A stretch of DNA of 64,000 nt from Phlebotomus papatasi (Eukaryota; Arthropoda; Insecta; Diptera; Psychodidae): assembly GCF_024763615.1 (NCBI RefSeq), contig NC_077224.1, positions 89,600,712-89,664,711 on the forward strand, written 5' to 3'. Positions 10,733-21,745 of this stretch are shown one piece after another. The translations under genes were made by a program, and so were the position numbers. The notes under the pieces were generated by a model, which was not told the DNA's origin, made no database searches, and was given only the letters and a program-made list of their open reading frames with translations. Each line of letters begins with the position of its first letter. Within the stretch, counting starts at the first letter, position 1.

Positions 10733-11130
10733 AATTATAGATATTGTGTGTATTAGTTAATTAAAATTGAGAAAAAAGTGAAAAGTGCAATTGAAATAAT
10801 TAAAAAAAAACAAATATAATTTGTTAGAAATTTAATAAGAAAAAAAGTGTAGATTTTAAGAAAATGTGTGGGCCTTCTGAAATGTTTGTGCTTTAGTTAT
10901 AACAATATATTCTAAATGTGTAAAAACTGGTAAAATCAAATTTATTATACCTGTATAGATCAAATCCAATGAAAATTCTTTTGTAATACTCTGTATGAGT
11001 TTGTATTTATGATATAAAAATGCACAGTTTAGCTAAATTTATTATATTATAATTAGATGAATAAGAAAAAAATCGATTATGGAATATACAATTGTTTTGT
11101 AAATAAATAATCATATAGAGAAAATTTATA
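10733..11130 (+). other. nompC: nompC 3' untranslated region
   Basis: An AT-rich, stop-dense tail follows the nompC stop. The 3' limit is inferred from the polyadenylation signal at 11102 and is approximate. Confidence 0.6.
11102..11107 (+). terminator. Polyadenylation signal AATAAA of nompC
   Basis: AATAAA lies about 370 nt after the nompC stop and is followed by AT-rich sequence. It is the only exact hexamer I see between the stop and 11.13 kb, so it is the likely 3' processing signal. Confidence 0.6.
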
Positions 11131-12131
11131 TGAATTTTACCTTGGAATGTTCAAAAACTTTTACTACAGCCTGTTCGAACAAGAAAGCTTCTATCCGAGA
11201 CACTCTCTAGTGCGGACACATGATTAATGCCTACAAAAGTATTCGATGTGTTGGTTCGAATTAGTACTTTATGAGGAATTCGTTGGAATTTTGAACCAAT
11301 TTATCACCCAAGCGCCTTTTGCTTTTGACCATAAAAATTCAAGATGTTCAGAATCACCGCGGGTGATCTTCATGCTCATCCAGGTGAATTTAACTCCCGA
11401 CTTTCATCCTGGAACTATTACTCGAGAGTCCTCCATGGAAATCAATCTACTAATATGAAATTTGAGAGTTATTTAGAATAACAATTGGAATTTTGTAAAT
11501 ACGCAGTCAATAATCCCTGACATGGGAAATTTTTCACTCAGAAAAGTGAAAGAGAAAATGGAGAATTGTGGTTTATTTTATTTTCTGTAGCATCTCACAC
11601 GCATTGTACTCTCTAATATCTCGAATATTATCACGCGGTGTATTTTGACTGCCGGACAAATGAGTGCCATTTATTTGGTGGGAATTCTTGGTTTTTTGGG
11701 TGCATTTTTATCCCTCATCCACCGCAGTGTGATTAGGACACTCATTATAGTGTTTGGCCTCTTGATTAAATGGGGCCCAACATGACTAATTACCAAATGA
11801 GTGGCGTGAAGGATCGTGTCTTCATGACTGTGAATCACGCTTTTAACGATTTATTATAAATAATTACCTCACAAAATTTGCTCTTTAACACCACACTACA
11901 ATATCTACCTTGAGAATAAATTGTCTCAAAGATACAGAAATATATTTTAAAATTTATACAAGAAATTTTATGCACGAAATAAACCCCACAGCAACATGCT
12001 GTTCTTCCAAAGTTTGCAGAAATTACAATTTTTTAAAAAGTAAAATGCAGAAAAAGATTATTTTGAGAGGGCTTTACCCTTATGCAACTAAATTAATTAT
12101 GGTTTTTTACACAAATTTGAAATCAAAGATT
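11131..12131. other. Intergenic, non-repetitive
   Basis: No gene is supported. The part from about 11580 to 11830 is of higher complexity (runs such as ATTAGGACACTCATTATAG and CATGACTAATTACC) and could be conserved non-coding DNA. Confidence 0.4.
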
Positions 12132-12133
12132 TA

Positions 12134-12307
12134 GGGGCAGTTGAGGTTACATTGACATACATTTTCTTATCGTATATTTCTATAGAAAACTGAGCCGTAA
12201 TATAATATAAAGATAGACAAAACAATTGTGGATATCAATTAATATATGATTAGGCTCAGCTTCTTATCAATGTAGCCCCACAGCTCAAAGTAGCCCCACC
12301 TCCCCCC
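12134..12307. mobile_element. MITE, GGGG(C)AG...CTTGAGGTTAC family, diverged copy
   Basis: TA flanks GGGGCAGTTGAGG at the left and CACCTCCCCCC at the right. The right half (ATCAATGTAGCCCCACAGC and AAAGTAGCCCCACC) is almost the same as the right half of the intact copy at 51671-51887. Non-coding. Confidence 0.8.
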
Positions 12308-12596
12308 TACTAAAAAGAGAAAATTGAGACAAAATAAGGCAAACCCAAAATTTCAAAGCTATACATAATCTGCAAAGTAAAAGAAAATCATCTAAGAAAG
12401 TCATCTATTTTCTTCATGGGAAACCTTCAAGAACTTGGTCAAGTATCCAAAGTTCTAAGGCACTCGTTCAATAAAATTGACAAAATGTAGAAAATCAAAC
12501 GTATTTTTAGCCCTCTTTTAAAAAAAAATTTTCTTGCAAGATATATAATTTTTTTAACCAATTTATTTCCCGAAATTTATTGATTAATGGCTCATG

Positions 12597-12840
12597 CACA
12601 CCTTTTAGATCAGAAAAATTTTATAAAGTCGAAATTCACATCCTTTTCTATCTTAAATTGTATATGTCTATCCAACTCTTTTCCACTCTTCTTCTTCTTC
12701 TTCTTTTAAACATCACACCAAATTAAATTTTAGCTCAGTCCAATTCCGGGTCCGAAAGTGTGGGACAGAATACAAACCTTTTTAGAAAGAAAGAGACGCG
12801 AATTTTGCTTTCACGAAAGTCTACCAATCTAAAGGGTGTG
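12597..12840. mobile_element. Palindromic MITE, CACACCTTTTAGATC family, copy 1
   Basis: The left end CACACCTTTTAGATC pairs with the right end ATCTAAAGGGTGTG. The halves are inverted copies of each other and include a CTTCTTCTTC tract near the centre. The inverted repeat continues weakly outward to a CATTA/TAATG border, so the true ends may lie 10-14 bp further out. Confidence 0.75.
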
Positions 12841-12971
12841 CTGTGGAAGCATTAGTGAACATTTTCTAAATTTAGATCCGCAAGCACAAATCCATTCATT
12901 TTAGGTTTTTACAAAGAGTTTTTTTTTTTCAAAAACCCATGGTTTTTGGGTGTATACTAACGTAAAATTTA

Positions 12972-13075
12972 AAAAATTATCGGTACCTACTTAATCGATT
13001 CATTACCGATGAAGACCACTGCAGCCTGAATCGAAATTTCAAGACCTTTCCAAAAAATCCAAATTTAGCAAAATC
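12972..13075 (-). repeat. Fragment of the dispersed repeat seen at 1-375
   Basis: Shares TTATCGGT, TTCATTACCGAT and a TTTCAAGACCTTTCCAA block with 300-380 and, inverted, with 29010-29100. Confidence 0.5.
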
Positions 13076-14280
13076 GATTAAAACTGGGCCTTCCCAAAGT
13101 GATTGAAATTGACCTTCAATGATTGAAAATGGTGATTTTTCCAGTAATAGGTATGTATGGACGAAATATTTTCCTAGGCTGCTTCTAAAACGTATCCGAA
13201 TAAAAGAAATTAGTGGAGTCGCTTTCGAAATAAACCAGAAACATGGTTTTGAAGGGGTTGGAAGGGGGTGCGAGGAAAAAGAAAAAAACACCTGGACATA
13301 ATGTTTTTTTTTTTTTATTGGGGGTCATCGAAGACCAGATTTGGATATCTTTTACCGATTACACTCTAGTCTAGAGCAAAGCGGTAAAAAATTGCAAAAA
13401 GCGTATTATATGTATAACTGCTCTCTCTTTGAGTTCGTGCAGTAAAATGTTTCTTCCTTTACTTTTCAAAGGCAGCACTCATCTACCCTTTCTAAATAGG
13501 ATACAGAATAGTAATACCAACCCACTTGCAAGTTGCCTGAAATTTGAAGCTAGTTTCTCATACTCGCACTTAAATTTATATGGGAATTTTTTTGCACTCG
13601 CTACCGTTATGCTAAATATTTATAAAGTGAGAAGTTTTCCCGTATTATAAGATACCTTTCTGTATGGAGGGATAAATATACTAAATTTTAGTTTAAATAA
13701 TTTTTTTCCTCGGAGCACTGTGAGCTGAGTCCGAGATCAATTTAGGAATTGGCTTCAAATAACTCCATATAAAAGGCCAACTTGCCAGGCGCTTGACTAA
13801 TACTATGCCAATAAGAAATTAAAAAAATCCTGAGCATTTTTTTTTAGTACATGACTGTTCTCATATGATTCTGCGTAATCTACTTTCTTTCTGTGAGTAC
13901 CTGTAACGCTTGTTTGGTGGTTTTAGAACACTACAAGGATTGAGGAATACAGTTGTGATTCATGTACTAAATAGCCATGTACTAAAAAAATGTAAAAGAA
14001 AAGGATTCTTCTTTTCAATTTTTCATTGGAACAGCACCATAATATTGGTGGTTGTATCTGAATTTTCAACAACTTTTTGGAAAATTATTTCTGCAGTACA
14101 ATTTGTATTCTCAAAAATCAGCTTTGAATGATCTAGGAATTATCAACAGGGATATTGATGGATAAAGGATAGGAATGGCCAAAATATTTTTTATTCATAA
14201 AAGAAGTTTTTAATTTTCTTGACCAATTCTTAATACACTTTTGTCGTATGTCGTATATTATAATCTTTTATAGCCACGCG
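13076..14280. other. Intergenic, nothing supported
   Basis: AT-rich sequence with poly-T runs. The short open frames on both strands show no recognisable motif or splice structure. Confidence 0.5.
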
Positions 14281-14282
14281 TA

Positions 14283-14519
14283 AGGTAAAGTACCCTGTAG
14301 TCGGCCGGTTTCTCAACTCGGCCAGTGCGACTATTTATTCAATTTACTTAGATTTGTTATAATATGGTCTTACCGATTTAACATTATAAGGTGTATTATA
14401 TTATATATAACGTAAATCAGAAAAAATTTCATAGAAGTTGACTATAAAACGTTAAAAAACTGGTTAAATAATTCAACTGGCCGAGTTGAGAAACCGGCCG
14501 ACTAGAGGGTACTTTACCT
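14283..14519. mobile_element. MITE with AGGTAAAGTACCC termini, TA target duplication
   Basis: The left end AGGTAAAGTACCCTG and the inner TCGGCCGGTTTCTCAACTCG are mirrored by CGAGTTGAGAAACCGGCCGA and GGGTACTTTACCT at the right, giving about 45 bp of good inverted repeat. TA dinucleotides flank both ends (14281-14282, 14520-14521). It is 237 bp and non-coding; a Tc1/mariner-type MITE is likely. Confidence 0.85.
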
Positions 14520-14521
14520 TA

Positions 14522-16412
14522 TATAAAATTGAATAGGAATTATGTCAGTCACGTCAAGTGACTACAAAATTTTTATCAGGAGTGACATGATAACTTCTTT
14601 GTTAATAATTCCTTCTTTAATATAAATATTTATCAGAAGTCGTATTTTATTTGAAAAACGGTACGTACAATTAAATGTTCAATAATGTTTAAAAATGGTT
14701 ATTAACCTAATTTTACAGATACTAAATTAACGATAGTATAAAATATTTTTCTTTTGTTACTAAAATAAAGAATAATGCAGTATAGACCAAGTAAAAAACA
14801 AAAAGTCTTATAAGTTTGTCTGTGTGACATCAGAAACCTTATACACAGCCCTACTAAGAAGCCAAAATTTTCACCAATGAGAAGGGAAAACACATGTAGA
14901 ATTGTACACTTTGCATGTCTGAAGCAATTTATCAAATGCAAATTAAATTGCTCGATTATCAACGCATTATATAGGCGCGCATAATTAGCAATCTCAAAAT
15001 GGTAGAGCAGAGTCTCTTCCTCCCAAAGCTCCAACATCGTATATATAGATTGAGCATATAGGATTGGTGGTAACATGTGCAGAGGTTTAAAGTCAATTCT
15101 TTGGCTTCTTCATAGAGTAAAATTTTGTTCTTTGATTTCATTCATCCATTTGCTCAATTGCAATCATAATTGCAATGGAGTGTGTGTGAATGGGCAATAT
15201 TAAAAGGAAATGGGGAGAAAATATTGCAATGAAAATAAAACACCTAAGTAGTGAAGAATGAAGTGAAGCTGCAAATTATAAAATAATATACTCTCAACAC
15301 TATAATTTTTTTTTCTATTCTTGCAAATTTCCTGCTCATCACTGACCTCAAAGTGATCACTATGCAAACTCTATGGGGATCGCTAATACTCTAATACAAA
15401 CCAATCCAAGAGATGAGTATCGATAGGGAAAAGATTTATCTCTTATTTTACTGAATTCAGTGCTTGAGAGATTAACATGGACTGCGAGAAGATCGCAATC
15501 ACAATCCACATAATAGCTATGCTCACAACTTTGGATCCACATACGTACAAAATGCGATAGTGATCTCTGTGGCAAATCATGGGCCACGGAAGAACCGCTA
15601 ATCCAGAGCTACTGTCTGTCCACTGCTGGATCAAAGAATCTCATCGAGAGATATCTTGTCACAGTTCTTTTGCTTTTCTCCTCACATGGCTTTTCCCATT
15701 GCTGCCCACTTTGTCGATTCCCCGAAGGCAATTTGAGCCATGTCTGCCACTATCTCGGAGATGTCATCTCGTTGCACTATATAAATTTCTCTAGGATAAT
15801 GCGTATACCATTTAAGAAATATCAAAGACAACCACAAAGACCCCACCTGAGGCACTACTTTGAAGTATTTATGTATTCGTCATAGATCACGCGTGAATGA
15901 ATACCTCCAAGCATGTTAAAGTCGATAAAAATATTTTAAATAGCTACATATTGTCATATTTTTTAAATATTTTGTAATCTCTATCCGCTTAATTATAGCG
16001 TGAGATACCTTTTTATATTGTTTCAATATCTTGACGAAATTTCGGCAAATTCAACCATATTGCTTTCCTAGCAAAATAACAATAAATTAATTTATACTAT
16101 CCAGAGCAGGGGAGTGACATTAGCTCTGAAAAATGCGACCAGTTTTAGTGTAATTTTTTTCCTGTTTTCATACACATTTCTCGAGATATCTCCCAAACTA
16201 CGTAGGTTGCCAATTTGGGGTTTTCGGTTGACCATTCGATATTAAATTGGCTTGTATTTAGTATTTGTATTTTTTGATAATTTATTCCACAATGACAGAA
16301 AACACCGAATAAACTCCAAAGTTTTTTTGGCACGCTAGATGGGAAACATAGGAAACGTAATGCCCCTGGCCTAGAGCATTTTAAACTCAATTAAATTGTG
16401 TCTATTGTCTTC
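14522..16412. other. Intergenic, with a more complex stretch
   Basis: No gene is supported. About 15330-15880 is less AT-biased and non-repetitive. It contains TGACCTCAAAGTGATCA, which includes a nuclear-receptor-like half site. It is a candidate regulatory region, without further evidence. Confidence 0.35.
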
Positions 16413-16663
16413 GGCACACCGTTTGGATCAGGAAAATTTCGAAATCAAAATTGACATCCCTTTCCCTCTTTTACGTTTTCCATGCTATCTCATCCTTAGG
16501 TACTTCCAATTCGATTGAGCTAAATTGAATTTGTTGTGATGTTTAAAAGAAGAAGAAGAGTGTGAGACAATGAGCTAGAGATATGCAAATCGTATGAGAA
16601 AGAAAGGGATTCCAATTTTGATTGTATGAAAATTTCCTAAACTAAAAGGTGTGCCAGAGCCAT
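16413..16663. mobile_element. Palindromic MITE, CACACCTTTTAGATC family, copy 2
   Basis: The left end GGCACACCGTTTGGATCAGG is mirrored by CCTAAACTAAAAGGTGTGCC at the right. The central AAAAGAAGAAGAAGAGTGTG tract is typical of the family. It abuts copy 3 directly. Confidence 0.8.
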
Positions 16664-16927
16664 ATGTCTCCGACACAGCTTTTAGATCGGGGAAAATTTC
16701 ATGAAGTCAAAATTAGTATCCCTTTCTTCTCAAAAGTTCTGCATTATGTATATCCTACTCTTCCACACTCTTCTTTTGCTTTCGGACATCGCACTAAATT
16801 AAATTTAGCTCAACCCAATTTTATGTTCGAAAGAATGGGATACCTTATGCAAATAACTTAAGAAAGAAAGCTACATAAATTTTAATTTCATGAAATCTTC
16901 CTGAACTAAAAGGTGTGCCTAAACCAT
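16664..16927. mobile_element. Palindromic MITE, CACACCTTTTAGATC family, copy 3
   Basis: Directly adjoins copy 2 and is in the same orientation class. The left terminus is changed to GACACAGCTTTTAGATCGGG, and the right terminus is CTGAACTAAAAGGTGTGCC followed by a CCATTA border. Confidence 0.75.
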
Positions 16928-17166
16928 TAGAAGCAAAATATCAAAATACGAAAATATAATTTTTGCAACATTCTATAAAGACCTCAAGGGCCTCAAGGAG
17001 ATTCGTATTCAAGACACTTTCATCATAGCCCGAGTATCATTAAACCATTGAATGCTAATATTATTAATATTTTCACTTGGCAAATTTTCCATTTTAAATA
17101 AATAATATAAAGAGGCAATTTTAAAATCTTTTATTAGGTTTCACCAAAGAAATACTTTTAAATTTG

Positions 17167-17322
17167 CATATCATCGGTTGTATCGGCAATTGTGATAACT
17201 GCATTTACTTTGTGTCTGCTTTAGGTACATGACTTAGGTATCGTTGCGTGTTATTTGCAATAAATGCAGACACAAAGCAAATTCAGTTAACACAGTTGCT
17301 AATCCAATCGACGCGAATATAT
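17167..17322. mobile_element. Small palindromic element, CATATCATCGGTTGTATCG ends
   Basis: The left 55 bp (to TTTGTGTCTGC) is an imperfect inverted copy of the right 55 bp (from GCAGACACAAAGC to CGACGCGAATAT). The centre is about 45 bp. Similar termini occur at 19822-20197. Confidence 0.6.
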
Positions 17323-17621
17323 ATTTTGTAAATTTATTTATTTATAAATTACATCTGCAAAATTTTCGTCAATAGAAGAATCATGGTTTTATTGACCATT
17401 AATATTAATCGATCCTAGAGTTATTCGTTCATTTGATTTTACTTTTATTGAACTGCCTTAGGAGTGTCAAAGAAGAGATTCTTCCATTCTTTTTTATGAT
17501 GTTTCGTTTAAGATTTAATGAAATGTTTCTATATTAAGGTGCATAATATCATGAAATAAGATTAATTGAGGCGATTGTACAAATAATAATAAAAGTTGAA
17601 TCACCCGTTTGAAAATTGGTA

Positions 17622-17702
17622 ACAGTGGAGTAATCACGTATGGACGATAAATAGCTTTTTGCAGAAATCTTAAGTTCCGAATCCAAAAGAATTTGAATGA
17701 TT
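17622..17702. mobile_element. Half copy of the GTGGAGTCATCACTTA MITE
   Basis: The sequence from ACAGTGGAGTAATCACG through ATGGACG to AATCTTAAGTTC aligns with the left half of 9859-10072. The right half is missing. Confidence 0.6.
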
Positions 17703-18440
17703 TTTTTTTCGCATTATACAAAATTAATAAAATAAAATTTCAGTTCATGACTATTCTCACCAAATTTGTTCGTGTGACAATTCTCACTTGTGTACAGAAT
17801 CTGCCCCCATGTTTCCAATTAATCTTTTTGTTTTTTAAATTAATTTTGTGAAAATTACATCGACTAATGGTAGCTTGGGATAAAATGCAAATTAACGTCG
17901 GGAAAACACTCTTCTAAATGATCCATTTGTCACAATATTGTCATCAGTGCATTGATGATTTTCTCAGGTTGATACCCACACTGTTTTATCCGCAATTCCC
18001 TTTTGTCATGCCGTTCATTCTGCAGCAATCCCTCTTTCGCACTATATTCGCAAATTGGATGCTGAGCATCCGCTCTGTAAAACGATTTGACCGCGGCGCG
18101 ATGAAGGTGTGAAGCAAAGCTACGCCGACCTGTAATCAGGCCGCGTTAATAGGCGACTTCATCGCCAGCAGCTAATTACCTTCTGGTGTTGCTCTGGCGT
18201 CGATGGGAAGCGGGCTGAACCCCAGAAGAAGGGGAGCCCTCTCCTCGGCAAATTCTTCTTTTCATGGGATTTCACCTTCATTTTATTGCAATTTGCGTAT
18301 AATCATTTCACGGCTGCTCCAACGAAATCGCCGTGTGAGGACAGAGTCCGATGGTGCCCTCAGAGAGTGCGGTAAAATTATTGTTATTTGGTGTATTAAG
18401 GCGATGATCAATTAGGAGGATTTATCATTGAACCTCTCGA
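17703..18440. promoter_or_regulatory. GC-richer island, candidate enhancer
   Basis: From about 17860 to 18420 the sequence changes from AT-rich spacer to complex, GC-richer, non-repetitive DNA with no sustained codon-like frame. It holds an exact T-box half-site consensus, AGGTGTGAAG (18105-18114), and a homeodomain-type CTAATTA at about 18170. A cis-regulatory module for the downstream T-box gene is the inference; conservation is untested. Confidence 0.35.
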
Positions 18441-19821
18441 TATTTAAGGGATGTTTAATTAGCATTCTTAATAGTCGACTTCCATCGTGCATTGTGGTAT
18501 AAAGGATGATCCTACAGAATCTTTTCCCATATGATCTCAATTTAAGTCATGTATCAATTCATGCCAATACTACAAACTCCCCAAGGAGCATATAATTCTC
18601 TGAAAGATCTTCCGAAAAAGTTATAGAGTTGCAGAATAAGGCTAGCGAATAAATTCCGTAAAGCTCTAAAACAAGACATAGGATACCTACTCCTTGATTT
18701 TCAGGAACGTAAATGCAGGTGACTTTACACTCCGCGCATGATTTTGCACAAGCTTTGCTTTAAAGTCACCGGCATCTACGTAATCTCATAATGTTTAAAG
18801 TTAATCACATCAACGTAATTAACCTTCAAACGACCTTTCTCAAATATGAATCGAAACCGATAAAACTTTCATGGGAAAATAAGAAGATATTCGGTACGGG
18901 GTAAGGGTTTAAGGTTCCTGTTCGCTCAGACAAAGAGATATTATACGGTTCGAAAAATCTGTAGTAAGGACAAATCCAATGATCGCCAGTGGAAATTTTG
19001 TTTCACCTCAACAAGAAAAAAATCTGCTTTCGGTTTGAGCTTTCGGTTTGAATGTGGAACTCGAACAATGACAGAAAAATTTTACAATTTTACCTGAAAT
19101 TTCATTAGTGCTACATTTTTATGCTGACGCTTCTTTGATAAACTCTCTTTTCTACAGTTTCTGAAAGAAGCAACTCAATTGATAACCAACAGAAACTAGG
19201 GGAACGTCTTTATAAGGTTTTGCGAAGAATTGAGAACACTCAGATCAGGAACAATTTCGGAATAGTACAAGTTATTGAAAATCTTTATAAACACTTGAGA
19301 AACCTTTGAAATTTTTCGGATCCCTTGCATGGAAACCCAGAAAGAACGCTTGGGAACAGTTAGCTTCGGAACCCATAGTTTTTTTTTTGGAAATCACACT
19401 CCTAACCCCTACAATAGGGGAACGAGAGGAACTCTATTACGCTCTGCAAATGCCATATGACAACTTTGATTCGAATGTCAGAAGAGCGTTTTCGAAAAAG
19501 TGACTCTCGTAAGGTCCCTAGTTCAAGCCTGGGTGGAGGTGGAAATTTCTTCTTTTACGTATCAGGGTGAAATTTAAAACACAAATACTTTTGAACTCCT
19601 TACTTTTGAAAACACAAGTTCTTTTGAACTCCTGTTCAAAACACACTCTTATTAACGAAACTTTTCGTCGCTTAAATCAGCAATTGTCGTCACTCCTTTT
19701 AGGCAGCTTTTCAAGAGACGAAATTTTCAATTCAGCTTTATTTTCTTAAAAATGATCACTGTAGTATACTAATAAATTTTAAGTTAACTGTGGAAAGTGA
19801 TCTAATAGCTGAGACATAGAG
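18441..19821. other. Intergenic, nothing supported
   Basis: AT-rich spacer. A weak tRNA B-box-like stretch near 19520 lacks a partner A box. No gene is seen. Confidence 0.5.
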
Positions 19822-20197
19822 ATATATCGTCAGTTGCATCGAAACTTGTCGTAGCTGATTGTTTTTTTGTGTCAGCATTTGATACAAGAGGTGCTATTTG
19901 TCTTGTCATTTACATCACATGTAATTGCAAAACAAATGCAAATATCGATGGCTCCATTCCACACAACTCTATCTCGGAATGTACAACTTTTCGAATCATT
20001 TGATGTTTGCGATTTCCTACGCTGCCTGTGTAATTTTTTTCGCTACAAGAACGCCCGGATGACCAACAAATTTTCACCAGTTGTGCATCTCGGTCCTAGG
20101 AACAACATATCTCCCGGAGTAATAGTTCTAAGTCGACTTAGAATAGTTCGGAATGGAGCTGTCGATTTGATAACGGTCGATGCAACCGACGATATGT
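19822..20197. mobile_element. Putative element sharing ends with 17167-17322
   Basis: ATATATCGTCAGTTGCATCGA at the left is mirrored by TCGATGCAACCGACGATAT at the right. The interior is unrelated to the first copy and has no convincing coding frame. A non-autonomous transposon is likely, but only the termini support it. Confidence 0.45.
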
Positions 20198-21481
20198 CAA
20201 TAGAAATATAACATGATTTTATCGTAACTTCCATTACCTGTAACTTCTATTTATAAAGAATTTTAAAATGTTAAATTAAATTGTTCTCCAAATTGGGAGC
20301 AATTTTTGTCAAAAACTGCATTTTTATAGGAAATTTCCTGCAGTGCTATAGGTAGAACTGTCAAAATTCTGTCAAGAATGTAATTTTTAAGAAAAATATC
20401 TCCCAATGTGTAGAGGCCTTAACAGTGATCGTCTTTATTTGACAAAAATACCTTATTGATATTCGTATAAGCTGTTTCTTGAGTAGGAGTCCTGTTGAAT
20501 ATTAATATGTGCGTTGCGTTGCATGTTTTATTTTAAGTCTTATATAATTTTCTTTTTGTCACGCGAGCTTAATAAATAAAATTACAAATATGTCATATAT
20601 GAATGTATATATCAAAATCGTAAAAATGAAGTTACGACAAATGCTGATTTAGCTGACGTATTAGAGAACTAATATGTTTTCGGTTTTATAAGTACAGGTA
20701 ATACGCTACTTGGGATCACGCACCAAGCACGATGGCAATTCGATCGCTGCATGCGCTGCACGGCTATCGGCGCATGAATTAGAACGCGCGCAGATTGGAG
20801 GGGGCGTGTCAATCGGTTGCCGACAAAGCGGTCGGTCATTCGCAATGAGAAGGAATTGCAGTGCAAAATGCATCCAAAATGCGCCGCCACAATGGTGAGC
20901 TAAATGATGAAAGGGCAAGAAAAAAAGGCGAGCAAGAAACCTGAGGAATCAGCCACCAGCCTCAACACATCGCTCTCACTTTGGCGCATCGTAATGTGAC
21001 AGATGAGGTGATGGGGAGACCCGAGGGGGGAGGTACGTAAAAGACTTCGAGAAGACAAAGTGAGGAAAATTACGCGCCAGCCGTTCACTTTATGCCCCTC
21101 AGATAAGGGACATTAAAATTAATTAGCCCCGGTCTGCCTATTGGGGGATAGGCCCTTTTTTGCGCTTCTTTTGACGGTTTTTCCTCTGATGCGTCCGCTG
21201 ACATGGCGATTTAACCCCCTCACGGATACTCAATCACAATACTGAAGCCTCATTAGCGAATGTCCAGCTGCACGGAGATAAATTTCATCCTATTCTACTC
21301 AATTAAATTTTTTATCATTTATTCTCTGGAAAAATCTGTACGACTAGATTCCGGACATATCCAAATTCGAACTTTTATAAGAATTTTCTTTTTGTTCTAA
21401 AAATTTTAAATATTTTTTTATAGGATTATAATAGAAAGATTTCAAAAATAAAAGAATTTCTTTTGATAATTTCAAGATCCT
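20198..21481. promoter_or_regulatory. Intergenic with GC-rich island 20690-21250, candidate enhancer
   Basis: The island at about 20690-21250 stands out in base composition (CG-containing words, GGGGGCGTGTCAATCGG, GCATGCGCTGC) from AT-rich flanks. Open frames occur there on both strands at once, which points to few AT-rich stops rather than to a gene. Regulatory DNA is the more likely explanation. Confidence 0.3.
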
Positions 21482-21745
21482 AGCATACTTTTTGAATCAA
21501 GAAAATTTTATGAAACCCAAATTCAATTCAATTCAATTTAATTGAAAATTCAATTCAATTAAAATTCGCATCTCTTTCATCCATAAATGTTTTACATACG
21601 TCTATCCCACTCTTTCTCACTCAAAATTAAATTGAACCTAATTGAATTTGCTGTGATATTCAAAAGAAGAAGAAGAGTATGAAACAGTGAAATAGACACA
21701 TAGAAAACATTTGAGAAAGAAAAAGATATGAATTTTGAAAAATTA
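21482..21745. mobile_element. Palindromic MITE, CACACCTTTTAGATC family, degraded copy 4
   Basis: The termini are eroded, but the AAGAAAATTTTATGAAA block, CATCTCTTTC, the central AAAAGAAGAAGAAGAGTATG and GAGAAAGAAAAAGATATG match the family. A short AATTC/AATTG-rich expansion lies in its left arm. Confidence 0.65.

Noticed and set aside
14702..15076. Minus-strand frame of 124 codons
   Set aside because: AT-rich, low-information composition, no motif, no promoter or splice context.
19505..19545. B-box-like TAGTTCAAGCC
   Set aside because: No A box at proper distance and no cloverleaf; chance match is likely.
20669..20918. Overlapping frames on both strands in the GC-rich island
   Set aside because: Open on both strands because stop codons are rare in GC-rich DNA; no known protein signature.
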